Positions 1 to 9,200 of a stretch of DNA of 64,000 bases are shown here, piece after piece; within the stretch, counting starts at the first letter, position 1; every line of letters starts with the position of its first letter. The stretch is from DATKDF01 sp963752045 (GTDB taxonomy: Bacteria; Acidobacteriota; Vicinamibacteria; Vicinamibacterales; SCN-69-37). Position numbers and translations under genes: made by a program. The stretch covers positions 1 through 64,000 of the forward strand of contig CAVVWN010000010.1 in the NCBI GenBank assembly GCA_963752045.1, in the 5' to 3' direction. The notes under the pieces are model-generated. The model did not search any database, was not told where the DNA came from, and was given only the letters and a program-made list of their open reading frames with translations.

Positions 1-1717
1 GCCCAGACAGGGAGCGGAAAGTAAGTATGATGGTTGTTTCTAGACAAATTACTGTCCTGAACTCGCTTTCTAAGACGTTCGTTCGCTCTTCGTATCGCAG
101 GCAGCCGGATTTCTGTTCCCATCATCATGAGCATGATCAAGCACGGCGGTAAGGAGCCCCCTGAGGGCCACGGCGGTGGCAGGAGGCGTGTTTACCCGAT
201 AGGCTCTTGTCCTCGCCGAATGATAGAACTTGTTGAGGTACGCTCTGCGTGAGTATACAAATCAATGCACAGTTTCGCCATTTTGTGCCCGTAGACAATT
301 CTTTTTCAAAGCGTACCTTACAATTTTTTCTCCTTCTAATGAACACAGCAAATTCACGAGGAGGCCAAGAGGTTCACGTACTGCACGGGTATCGCTCCGA
401 TCGTCATCTACGGTGGCGCAGACGTGCGTGAACAGTTGCGCCAGATCGAGCGCGGGTGCGACTTGTTAGTTGCCACGCCCGGGCGGCTCGTTGACCCCTC
501 ATCGAACGCGGGAGGCTCGGAATGGAGAACGTCCGCTTCCTCGTCCTTGACGAGGCTGACAGGCACGTTGGATGTGGGTTTCGAGGTATGTATTCCTTCT
601 TGATGGTAGCTCAAGCCTTTATTCTGTGTTTAGCGAGTTCGCCATGAAGCTCAATCCACCGCTCTTATCATTTTACAGCCCCAAATTCGGCGCATCGTTG
701 AGGAGTCGGACATGCCCCAGGGCGACGATCGCCAGACGATGATGTTCAGTGCGACTTTCCCGGCCAGATTCCCAGCGCTTGGCCAGCGACTTCATGCGCG
801 ACTACGTCTTCTTGACGGTCGGACGTGTCGGGTCCGCCTCGAAGGACGTCACCCAGAGTATCGAGTACGTGGAAGAGCAGGACAAGAAGACCACGATCGG
901 TCGGTCTCCTTCTCACGGTGGAGGAGGCTTTGATCCCACTTCTTCGTCGAGACGAAGCGTGCGTGCGATGCATCGTCGTCCAGGAAACTTCTGTGCCGGT
1001 ACAGGTACTTGGCCCGTCCGATCGACGACAAGTCCCAGCGCGAGCGCGAGGAAGCTTTACGGTCCTTCAAGCGCGCGCATACGCCTGTCATGGTAGCGAC
1101 CGACGTCGCCAGTCGTGGCTTGGATATCCCGAATGTTACGCAGGTCATCGACGACGACCTACCGACCAATATTGATGACTACGTTCACCGGTACGTAACA
1201 TGAACCGAACGATATTACGTATTTGAGTTTGTTATTGCCATGATCTCACGCGATGTCCACTGTTTTCTCATTTTGCTCATCATCCAGTATCGGCCGTACT
1301 GGACGTGCCGGAAACGTCGGCGCAGCGCTGTCGTTCGTCAACGAGAAGAACGGGGGCATCATCCGCGAACTGCGCGACTTATTGGAGGAGAATCATCAGG
1401 AGGTGCCATCCTGGATCAACCAGATGTGCTCGTACAGCGGAAGAGGTGGGGGCGGTCGCGGCGGCGGCGGACGTGGAGGTGGACGTCGCGGCGGAACCAA
1501 CTTTGGAAGTCGCGATGTCCGTTATTCCAACCAAGGCGGCGGAGGAGGAAACCGTGGTGGTGGTGGCGGTTGGGGAGGTGGTGGAGGAGGCTACGGCGGC
1601 GGTGGATATGGAGGTGGTGGTGGATATGGAGGAGGAGGGTACGGTGGCGGCGGTGGATACGGCGGCGGAGGTGGATACACCAACGACGGTGGCAATTGGG
1701 GAGGTGGCGCATGGTAG
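1..1717 (+). CDS. Ded1/DDX3-type DEAD-box RNA helicase, eukaryotic, spliced, 5'-truncated
   Basis: This is an ATP-dependent RNA helicase of the Ded1/DDX3 group, which unwinds mRNA leaders during translation initiation in eukaryotes. The window opens inside motif I (AQTGSGK). Motif II (DEAD), motif III (SAT), the ATDVASRGLD block, motif VI (HRIGRTGRAG) and a Gly-rich tail ending in Trp follow in the canonical order. The reading frame holds only if introns with GT...AG ends are removed at 21-100, about 237-348, 586-678 and 1191-1287. The exons also need several single-base corrections, for example after the first acceptor, in the PTREL region, near 510, near 775 and around 1000-1040. Some motif residues look eroded: DDK stands where HGDK is expected, and VIDDDLP where VINYDLP is expected. 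The source could be a fungus or a protist. The helicase identity is certain; the cause of the lesions is not. Confidence 0.9.
21..100 (+). other. Spliceosomal intron 1 of the helicase gene
   Basis: The donor GTAAGTATG follows directly after the GSGK codons. A CTAAGAC branch-point-like sequence and the acceptor ATCGCAG precede the exon that resumes the GFLFP block. The exon junction is one base out of frame. Confidence 0.8.
237..348 (+). other. Spliceosomal intron 2 of the helicase gene (donor uncertain)
   Basis: The acceptor is clear: a pyrimidine-rich tract, CTAAT and ACACAG before the exon encoding QIHEEAKRFTY. The donor could be GTACGC at about 237 or GTGAGT near 250, because the exon upstream carries indels. 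Confidence 0.6.
586..678 (+). other. Spliceosomal intron 3 of the helicase gene
   Basis: The donor GTATGTATT and acceptor TTTTACAG interrupt the GFE/PQIRR sequence exactly between two codons. Removing it restores the conserved sequence after the DEAD motif. Confidence 0.85.
1191..1287 (+). other. Spliceosomal intron 4 of the helicase gene
   Basis: The donor GTACGTAAC and acceptor CATCCAG split the Arg codon of the YVHR/IGRTGRAG junction (CG + T). Removal joins motif VI in frame. Confidence 0.88.
1438..1711 (+). repeat. Gly/Tyr/Arg-rich low-complexity coding repeat (helicase C-terminal tail)
   Basis: Runs of GGN codons encode RGGGG and YGGGG-type repeats, ending with an Asn-Trp-Gly stretch and a terminal Trp before TAG. 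This is the usual disordered RGG/YGG tail of DDX3/Ded1 proteins and is not an independent repeat element. Confidence 0.85.
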
Positions 1718-2106
1718 AAAATTTTGACGCTCCCCCTTACTTTATGTGTTCTCCACGCAATGTATTCAGTCCAGTCCCGTCCACCTGTTCCCCTCAAGCC
1801 TCGTTTGCACATCAGCGGTCCTCGACGCATGCATAGTAGCGTAAAGGGATTCAATATGGTTTTGGTATTGCTTATATTTTGTTTGATACTAATAGAATTT
1901 ATAACGCTGGCACGCTAATAGGGCTCCATTTAAATTTACGTGTTTTCCGAATACCGAATTTCCGTGGTATTAGATTTATCTATTATAGTAGAACTCAGAT
2001 CATCAACTTCAATCATGGACATCATCCCATTTCAATCGTCCTCACGCTGTTTGCGACCGCACCGTAAATCTCTCTTGCGATTTTTCGGCAATGGTCATCG
2101 GGGTCG
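1718..2106. other. AT-rich 3' flank of the helicase gene running toward the eukaryote/bacterium junction
   Basis: No gene is supported here. The stretch is much richer in A and T than anything else in the window and looks like a eukaryotic 3' untranslated region and spacer. Composition changes to very GC-rich after about 2100. The exact join cannot be fixed by eye and lies somewhere between about 2060 and 2190. Confidence 0.7.
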
Positions 2107-2595
2107 TTGGACGCGGAGGCCGTCAGATATTTCGCCAAGCTCACGTCCGTGGCAGACGAGTCACCGGATAGTAAAGCTAGCAATGCACGCGTGCCGGTGC
2201 CCGCGGCCGACCCGGCCGCGCGTCTGCTGCATCCCGAAGTGCCGGTCGAGCTGGGCTACACGCGGGAAGAGGCCATGCGGGAGGCGTCGCGCTGCCTCGA
2301 CTGCGGCGTCACACCGGTCTTCGACGGCACACGCTGCGTGCTCTGCGGCGGCTGCGCGGACGTGTGTCCGACGCAGTGTCTGAAGCTCGTCCGGCTCGAC
2401 ACGCTCGACGGCACGCCCGAGCTCGTCGATCTGACCTCGCGTGCGCTCGGCGCGGGCGCCGACCTGGCCAGTCACTCCGCGATCCTCAAGGACGAGGACC
2501 GCTGTATCCGCTGTGCGCTCTGCGCGATGCGCTGTCCGACCGACGCCATCACGATGGAGCGCGTCACCTGCGTCACCGCCTGGAGGACTTCGTGA
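2107..2595 (+). CDS. Two-cluster ferredoxin domain, C-terminal part of a GltD-like flavoprotein (5' end missing at the junction)
   Basis: The protein carries two 4Fe-4S motifs, CVLCGGCADVCP and CIRCALCAMRCP, preceded by a REASRCLDCG block. That arrangement is typical of the end of FAD-dependent NAD(P) oxidoreductases related to the glutamate synthase small subunit. The first 25 or so residues do not resemble the family and lie at the chimeric join, so the true gene was probably much longer and its flavin domain is lost from this contig. Its last four bases overlap the Rieske start (GTGA), so it belongs to the respiratory operon. It probably carried electrons between NAD(P)H and the Rieske/cytochrome b complex; that role is inference. 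Confidence 0.75.
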   Translation: MDAEAVRYFAKLTSVADESPDSKASNARVPVPAADPAARLLHPEVPVELGYTREEAMREASRCLDCGVTPVFDGTRCVLCGGCADVCPTQCLKLVRLDTLDGTPELVDLTSRALGAGADLASHSAILKDEDRCIRCALCAMRCPTDAITMERVTCVTAWRTS

Positions 2596-3077
2596 CCAGC
2601 ACGCCCACGCCCCCGCGTTCCCGCCTCGAGCCGGAACCCATGCCGCGCCGGGACTTTCTGGGTTTGTCGTCACTCTTCACCGCAGGCGCGGCCCTGCTCT
2701 TCGCCACCGTCGGCATGCTCAGGCTGCCCAAGGCGGCCGTGCTCCCCGTGCCGGCCCGCAAGTTCAAGGTCACGTTGCCCGAAACACTCGCGCCCGGGGC
2801 GGCGTTCCAGCCGCCCGGGCGCAACGTCGCCGTCGTGCGTGACGGCGACGGCGTGTTCGCCGTGTCGCTCGTCTGCACGCATCTTGGCTGCATCGTCAAG
2901 CCGAGCGGAACCGGTTTCGACTGTCCCTGTCACGGGTCCCGGTTCGCCCCCGACGGGTCTGTGACCCACGGTCCCGCGCCAACGGCCCTCCAATGGGTGG
3001 AGGTCACCGGCGCGGACGGCCAGTACGTGGTGGACGAGTCTGTAGTGGTTCCGCAGGGCACGAGGTTGAACGCATGA
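2592..3077 (+). CDS. Rieske [2Fe-2S] protein of a bc-type complex
   Basis: This 161-residue protein has an N-terminal membrane anchor with a Tat-like PRRDFL motif, followed by a Rieske fold. The cluster motifs are CTHLGC and CPCHGS, which hold the two Cys and two His ligands, and a GPAP loop follows. It should take electrons from quinol bound at cytochrome b and pass them to cytochrome c. The GTG start at 2592 is chosen because it overlaps the previous stop as GTGA and sits just ahead of the anchor. The gene ends in an ATGA overlap with the cytochrome b gene, so the two are translationally coupled. Confidence 0.9.
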   Translation: MTSTPTPPRSRLEPEPMPRRDFLGLSSLFTAGAALLFATVGMLRLPKAAVLPVPARKFKVTLPETLAPGAAFQPPGRNVAVVRDGDGVFAVSLVCTHLGCIVKPSGTGFDCPCHGSRFAPDGSVTHGPAPTALQWVEVTGADGQYVVDESVVVPQGTRLNA

Positions 3078-4630
3078 ACGCCGGGACGACCACCTCGCCG
3101 CAGGGGTTGCGGATCTTCTGGGACAACCTGCGCCACGCGCCCCGGCGGCTCCGCGACGCGATGTTCCGCGGCGGCGCGCCAAGAAGCGATCGCACGCGGT
3201 CGTCGTTCGTCTTCGGCAACGTCTTCCTGCACCTGCACTCCGTCCGCACGCATCGCTGGAGCCTGCGCTGGGCCGCCACCTGGGGCCTCGGCATCGCCGC
3301 GCTCGCCGGCTTCCTCCTGACCGTCATCACCGGCGTGCTGCTGATGTTCTATTACAAGCCGTATCCCGCGGTGGCCTACGACTCGATGAAGGACATCCAC
3401 TTCGTCGTGCCCACCGGGCGGTTCATCCGCAACATCCACCGGTGGGCCGGCAACCTGATGGTGGTGACCGTCATTCTCCACATGGCGCGCGTCTTCTTCA
3501 CGGCGGCCTATCGCGCGCCGCGTGAGTTCAACTGGGTCATCGGCCTGCTGCTGCTCGTGGTCACGCTCGGCCTGGCGTTCACGGGCTACCTGCTGCCCTG
3601 GGATCAGCTCGCCTACTGGGCGATCACGATTGGCGCGAACATCGCGCAGTCGCCGCGAGAGGTGACCGACGCGCTCAGCATCACCCCGTACTTCGACCCG
3701 GGCGGTCTGCAGAAACTGCTGCTGCTCGGATCGAGTGAAGTCGGCGAGGAGGCGCTCATCCGCTTCTACTTGCTGCACGTGATGCTCCTGCCGATCGTGT
3801 TGCTCGCGCTCCTCGCAGTGCATTTCTGGCGCGTCCGCAAGGACGGCGGGCTCGCCAAGCCGGCCGACGCCGATCGCCGGCTGCCGCCCCCCGACATCCG
3901 CGAGTACCCGGTCTTCACCGAGGAGCCGCAGAAGACCTATCAGATCGCCGCCATCGTCAAGGGCACGTCGCCGTCGGTTGGCCATGGCCCGGAGACGACC
4001 GTGCCGTCGATGCCGCACCTGTTCTACGCCGAGCTTGGCGTGTTCATGCTCACGACCGCCATCTGCGTCGGCCTGGCGCTCCTCATCGACGCGCCGCTCA
4101 AGGAACTCGCCAACCCGCTCGTGCCCGAAAACCCCGCGAAGGCGCCCTGGTACTTCCTCGGCCTGCAGGAGCTCGTCGCGTTCTCGGCGTTCATGGGCGG
4201 CATCGGCATTCCAGGCATCGTCGTCCTTGGTCTCGCACTGATTCCGTTCCTGGATCGGGAGACAGCCGGAACGGGCGACTGGTTTGCCGGGCCTGGCGGC
4301 CGCGCGCTCGTGATGCAGGCGTTCGTCGTGGGCTCGGTGACGGCGATTGGCGTCGAGGCGTTCGTCATCAACATGGGATGGCTGCGTGAGTGGTTCCCGA
4401 CCGTGCCGCAACTGGTCGTGACCGCCGTCAATCCCGGAACGATCATCACCGCCGTGTACGCCGCGTACTCGATGTGGCTCGTCAGGCGATTCAACTCGAC
4501 CCGGGCCGGCGCGCTGGGGCTCTTCACGTGCTTCCTGTGCGGGTTCGTGATTCTGACGGTCGTCGGCACGTACTTCCGCGGTCCGAACTGGGACTTCTAC
4601 TGGTCGCCGTCCCAGTGGCCGGGGCATTGA
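3074..4630 (+). CDS. Cytochrome b fused to subunit IV-like domain, bc complex
   Basis: This 518-residue integral membrane protein combines a cytochrome b6-like N-terminal half with a subunit IV-like C-terminal half. The haem-ligand histidines are visible as IHRW/LHMARVF in one helix and LLHVMLLP/VHFWRVRKDGG in another. The second half contains the PENPAKAPWYFLGLQE block typical of the Qo-site region. It forms the quinol-oxidising core with the Rieske protein encoded just upstream. About 60 mostly soluble residues precede the first helix. Start and stop are tightly spaced to both neighbours. Confidence 0.92.
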   Translation: MNAGTTTSPQGLRIFWDNLRHAPRRLRDAMFRGGAPRSDRTRSSFVFGNVFLHLHSVRTHRWSLRWAATWGLGIAALAGFLLTVITGVLLMFYYKPYPAVAYDSMKDIHFVVPTGRFIRNIHRWAGNLMVVTVILHMARVFFTAAYRAPREFNWVIGLLLLVVTLGLAFTGYLLPWDQLAYWAITIGANIAQSPREVTDALSITPYFDPGGLQKLLLLGSSEVGEEALIRFYLLHVMLLPIVLLALLAVHFWRVRKDGGLAKPADADRRLPPPDIREYPVFTEEPQKTYQIAAIVKGTSPSVGHGPETTVPSMPHLFYAELGVFMLTTAICVGLALLIDAPLKELANPLVPENPAKAPWYFLGLQELVAFSAFMGGIGIPGIVVLGLALIPFLDRETAGTGDWFAGPGGRALVMQAFVVGSVTAIGVEAFVINMGWLREWFPTVPQLVVTAVNPGTIITAVYAAYSMWLVRRFNSTRAGALGLFTCFLCGFVILTVVGTYFRGPNWDFYWSPSQWPGH

Positions 4631-4637
4631 GGGAGCC

Positions 4638-6293
4638 GTGAGACGCAACAAACATCTCCTCCTGTGGTCGAGCGTCCTGACGCTGGCGCTGCTCATCGTG
4701 GCGGCAGCGCAGGAGAACGTCTTCAAGGACTGGCGGGAGCTGCAGCAGCGCACGAGCGGGCCCGACGGCGCGATCGACGTCCGCCTGCGACAGGTGGTCG
4801 TGCCGCAACTCGCCGTGATCGACCGGTGTGTCACGTGCCACATCGGCATGGCGCCCGGCGAGGCGTCGGCGCCGAACGACCCGGTCCTCAAGCCGCACCC
4901 GCCCGTGCCGCACGATCCGGCCGAGTTCGGCTGCACGACGTGCCATGGCGGCCAGGGGCGCGCCACCGAGCGGGCCGATGCCCACGGCGACGTGCCGTTC
5001 TGGCCGGAGCCGATGCTTCGGGGCGAGCTCTCGTACGCCGGGTGCGGCAGTTGCCACACCCATATTGCCGTGCCCGACGTGTCGCACCTGCGTGCCGGCC
5101 TCTCGGCCTTCGAGCAGGCCGACTGCCTCGCCTGCCACAAGCTCGACGGGCGGGGAGGCACGCTGCGCCCCGATGGCGGCGGCATGGAGGGATCGGACCT
5201 GTCCACCGTCGGCATTACCGGGTTCCGCGCCGACTGGTACGACGACCACCTCGTGCGCAGGGCGGCGGCCACCGCCGGCCCGTGGCGTTCGAGCTTCAAA
5301 CCCGTGGAACCTGCCGACCGGGAGGCGCTCGACGTCCTGCTGCGCTCCCGCGTGGGCGCCTCGCGGCTCGTCGAGAGCAAGGCGCTTTTTCAGTCGCTCG
5401 GGTGCCGCGGCTGCCACACGGTCAACGGCGTCGGCGGCGACGACGGACCGGATCTGTCGCTCGAGGGGCTGAAGGATCCGGGCCGCCTCGACTACACGCA
5501 CGTGCCGGGGCCGCGCACGCTGCCGTCGTGGCTGAGGGAACACTTTCGCGAGCCGTCACGCGTCGTGCCCGGCTCGCTCATGCCCGTGCTGGGCCTCGCC
5601 GAGCCCGAGATCGAGCTGCTCACGTTCTACATGCTCTCGCTTCGGCCCGGCGACGTGCCGGAGGCGTTCTGGCCGGCCGACCGCATCCGCGCGCTGCGGT
5701 TCGACGCGCGTGAGTTTCGCACCGATGGTGAGTCGCTCTACGGCAGCTTCTGCGCCGCCTGCCACGGGCCGCGCGGTCAGGGCATGCGCTACGCGGGCAT
5801 GCCGGCGTTTCCGGCCATCGGCCATCCGGACTTCCTCAGGCTCGCCTCCGACGACTTCGTTCGCGAGACCGTCCGGGGCGGCCGGCCCGGGCGACGCATG
5901 CCGGCGTGGGGAAGTGCAGCGTCCGGCCTGCGGCCGGATGAGATCGATGCGGTCGTCGCGTACGTCCGCACGCTCGGCGGCGTCGCGGCTGTGGCCGACA
6001 CGCGTCCGCCACGGTGGGCTGCCGGCGACGCGGTTCAAGGCGAGCAGTTGTTCATTCGCGCGTGCGCAAGCTGCCACGGGCCCGACGGCCTCGGTGGCGA
6101 GGGGCCGATGCTCGCCAATCCCGTGCTCCTCGCCACGGCCACCGATACCTATCTCTTCGAGACCATCCGGCGCGGCCGGTCCGGCACGTCAATGGAGGGC
6201 TTCGCCGCCCCGTCGCCCGCCCGGCCCGCACTGTCGGATTCGGAGATCGAGTCCATCGTCACGTATCTGCGCACGAGGCAGGGGGGATCATGA
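4638..6293 (+). CDS. Heptahaem cytochrome c
   Basis: This 551-residue exported cytochrome has an N-terminal signal or anchor helix and seven CXXCH motifs: CVTCH, CTTCH, CGSCH, CLACH, CRGCH, CAACH and CASCH. The last two sit in ordinary class I cytochrome c domains; the first five are spread over a larger multihaem region. The position between cytochrome b and the molybdoenzyme suggests that it replaces cytochrome c1 and links the bc complex to the periplasmic enzyme. Translation starts with GTG seven bases after the previous stop. The stop overlaps the next ATG as ATGA. Confidence 0.9.
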   Translation: MRRNKHLLLWSSVLTLALLIVAAAQENVFKDWRELQQRTSGPDGAIDVRLRQVVVPQLAVIDRCVTCHIGMAPGEASAPNDPVLKPHPPVPHDPAEFGCTTCHGGQGRATERADAHGDVPFWPEPMLRGELSYAGCGSCHTHIAVPDVSHLRAGLSAFEQADCLACHKLDGRGGTLRPDGGGMEGSDLSTVGITGFRADWYDDHLVRRAAATAGPWRSSFKPVEPADREALDVLLRSRVGASRLVESKALFQSLGCRGCHTVNGVGGDDGPDLSLEGLKDPGRLDYTHVPGPRTLPSWLREHFREPSRVVPGSLMPVLGLAEPEIELLTFYMLSLRPGDVPEAFWPADRIRALRFDAREFRTDGESLYGSFCAACHGPRGQGMRYAGMPAFPAIGHPDFLRLASDDFVRETVRGGRPGRRMPAWGSAASGLRPDEIDAVVAYVRTLGGVAAVADTRPPRWAAGDAVQGEQLFIRACASCHGPDGLGGEGPMLANPVLLATATDTYLFETIRRGRSGTSMEGFAAPSPARPALSDSEIESIVTYLRTRQGGS

Positions 6294-9200
6294 GCAAGCA
6301 TGAAGTGAATCGGCGGCAGTTCCTGGCGGCGGCCGCCCAGGCCGGCTTCGGAACGTTTGTCGCCTCTGCTACCACCGCATGGGCGCTCCAGGATCCCGTC
6401 ACCAATCCGCTCGCGGTCTATCCAAACCGCGGGTGGGAACAGGCGTACCGCGACCTCTGGCACTACGACTCGACGTTCACGTTCGTCTGCGCGCCGAACG
6501 ACACGCACAACTGCCTGCTCAACGCCTACGTGCGCCAGGGCGTCGTGACGAGGCTCGGCCCGACGATGGGCTACGGCCAGGCGACCGATCTCTACGGCAA
6601 CCGGCCAACCCACCGCTGGGATCCGCGCGTCTGCCAGAAGGGCCTGGCGCTCACGCGCCGCTTCTACGGCGATCGCCGGGTGGCGCACTGCCGGGTGCGC
6701 GAGGGCTTCAAGCGCTGGGTCGACGACGGGTTTCCGCGCGGCGACGACGGCCGTCCGTCGGCGGAGTACTTCAACCGGGCGCGCGACCAGTGGGTGCGGG
6801 TGACGCATCGGGAGGCGGCCGAGATTGTCGCCTCGGCGCTGCGGAACATCTCGGACACCTACAAGGGCGAGGCGGGCGCCGAGCGGCTCCGCGCACAACA
6901 CTACGACGAGGAGATGATCGCGGCGATGCGGGGCGCCGGCACGCAGGCGATGAAGTTCCGCGGCGGCATGCCGCTGCTCGGATTGACGCGCGTGTTCGGG
7001 ATGTACCGGCTCGCCAACTCGATCGCGCTCCTTGACGCCCAGCAGCGCGGCGTGGGACCCGACGAGGCGCTTGGCGGGCGCGGCTTCGACAACTATTCGT
7101 GGCACACCGACCTGCCGCCGGGCCACCCGATGGTGACCGGCCAGCAGACGGTCGAATGGGACCTCTCGTCGGTCGAACATGCCCGCATCGTCATCGTCTG
7201 GGGCATGAACTGGATCACGACGAAGATGCCCGACGCGCACTGGCTGACCGAGGCCAGGCTCAAGGGCACGAAGGTCGTGGTCATCGCGTGCGAGTACTCG
7301 GCGACCGCATCCAAGGCCGACCAGGCCATCGTGGTCAGGCCTGGCACGACGCCGGCGCTGGCTCTCGGGCTGTCGAACGTCATCCTGCGCGACAAGCTGT
7401 ACGACGCCGACTACGTGCGGCGGTTCACCGATCTTCCGCTGCTCGTCCGCATGGACACGCTGAAGATGCTGCGGGCGGCCGAAGTCTTCGGCGGGGAGCT
7501 CGCGGCGCTTTCGAATGAAACGCACGTGCTCGCCGAGGGCGAGCGCGCGCCGGCGCCGGGCGTCCAGCGCGACATGGTCGTGCCCGGCGCGCTCCGCGCC
7601 GAGTGGGGCGACTACGTGTACTGGGACGAGCGGACCAGCGAGCCGCGGCCCGTCACGCGCGACCAGGTCGGGTCGCGCTCGAACGTCGAGTCGCCGCGGC
7701 TCGAGGGCGAAGTCGAGGTCACGCTCGCCGACGGCAGCCGCGTGCGGTGCCGGACGGCCTTCGACCTGACGCGCGAGTACCTCGCGCACTTCGATCCGCA
7801 GACGACCGAATCGCTCACGTGGGCGCCGGCGGCCGCCGTCGAGTCGCTGGCCCGTGAGATCGCCGAGGTGCCCGGCACGACGCTCTTCGGCATCGGCATG
7901 GGGCCGAACCAGTTCTTCAACAACGACAACAAGGACCGGGCGACACTCCTGCTCGCGTCGCTCACCGGCAACATCGGCCGGATCACCGGCAACGTGGGCT
8001 CGTACGCCGGCAACTACCGGGTGTCGCTGCTCAACGGGTGTCCGCAGTGGATCAACGAGAACCCGTTCGATCTGGAACTGGATCCGTCGAAGCCGGCGCG
8101 GCCGAGGCAGTACTGGCGGCCGGAATCGGCGCACTACTACAACCACGAGGACCATCCGCTGCGGGTCGGCAACAAGCTCCTGACCGGCGCCACGCACATG
8201 CCGGCGCCGACCAAGTCGATGTGGTTCGCCAACGCCAACTCGATCCTCGGCAACGTCAAGTGGCACTACAACACCGTGGTCAACGTGCTGCCGCGCATCG
8301 AGATGATTGCCGTCAACGAATGGTGGTGGTCCACGTCGTGCGAGTGGGCCGACGTCGTCTTCGCGGTCGATTCCTGGGCGGAGCTCAAGCACCCGGACCT
8401 GACCGCGTCGGTGACCAACCCATTCCTCAACGTCTTCCCACGGACGCCGCTCAAGCGCATCTTCGAGACCATCGGCGACATCGAGGTGTTTGCCGAGGTC
8501 GGCGAGGCGCTGGCGCGCCAGACGGGCGACCAGCGGTTCGCCGACTGCTGGAAGTTCGTGCGCGAGGGGCGCACCGACGCGTACATCCAGCGGATCCTCG
8601 ACTTCTCGTCGAACGCCAAGGGGTACCGCATCGAGGACCTCGAAGCCAAAGCCGTGGCCGGCGTGCCCGCGCTCCTGATGAGCCGGACGTCGCCGAAGAC
8701 GGTGGGGTTCGAGCAGGTCGTCGACTCGCGGCCCTGGTACACGAAGACCGGCCGGCTCGAGTTCTACCGGGAGGAGGACGAGTTCATCGAGGCCGGCGAG
8801 AACCTGCCGGTGCACCGCGAGCCCATCGACTCGACCTTCCACGAGCCGAACGTCATCGTGGCGCCAGCGCACGAGGCGCTCAGGCCGGCGGGGCCCGAAG
8901 CGTACGGCGTGGCGGTCACCGACCTGTCGAACGAAGTGCGTCAGGGCCGCAACGTGATCAAGACCGCGGCTGAAACCGTGGCCTCGGCGCACCCGCTGGC
9001 CAAGGATGGGTACAAGTTCGTCTTCCACACGCCCAAATACCGCCACGGCGCGCACACGATGCCCATCGACACCGACATGATCGCCATGCTCTTCGGCCCC
9101 TTCGGCGACGTGTACAGGCATGACCTGCGGGCGCCGTTCGTCGCCGAGGGCTACGTAGACATCAATCCCTCGGACGCGAAGGCGCTCAACGTCGAGGACG

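Noticed and set aside
1441..1711. Gly-codon repeat as a minisatellite or CRISPR
   Set aside because: It is in frame with the helicase and encodes the expected RGG/YGG tail.
1..2100. Horizontal transfer of the helicase gene into the bacterium
   Set aside because: Intact spliceosomal introns, no bacterial expression signals, an AT-rich eukaryotic 3' flank and a truncated bacterial gene at the join make a misassembly more likely.
2930..5380. A long minus-strand frame opposite cytochrome b and the heptahaem cytochrome
   Set aside because: No recognisable domain, low-complexity composition, and both plus-strand genes are certain.
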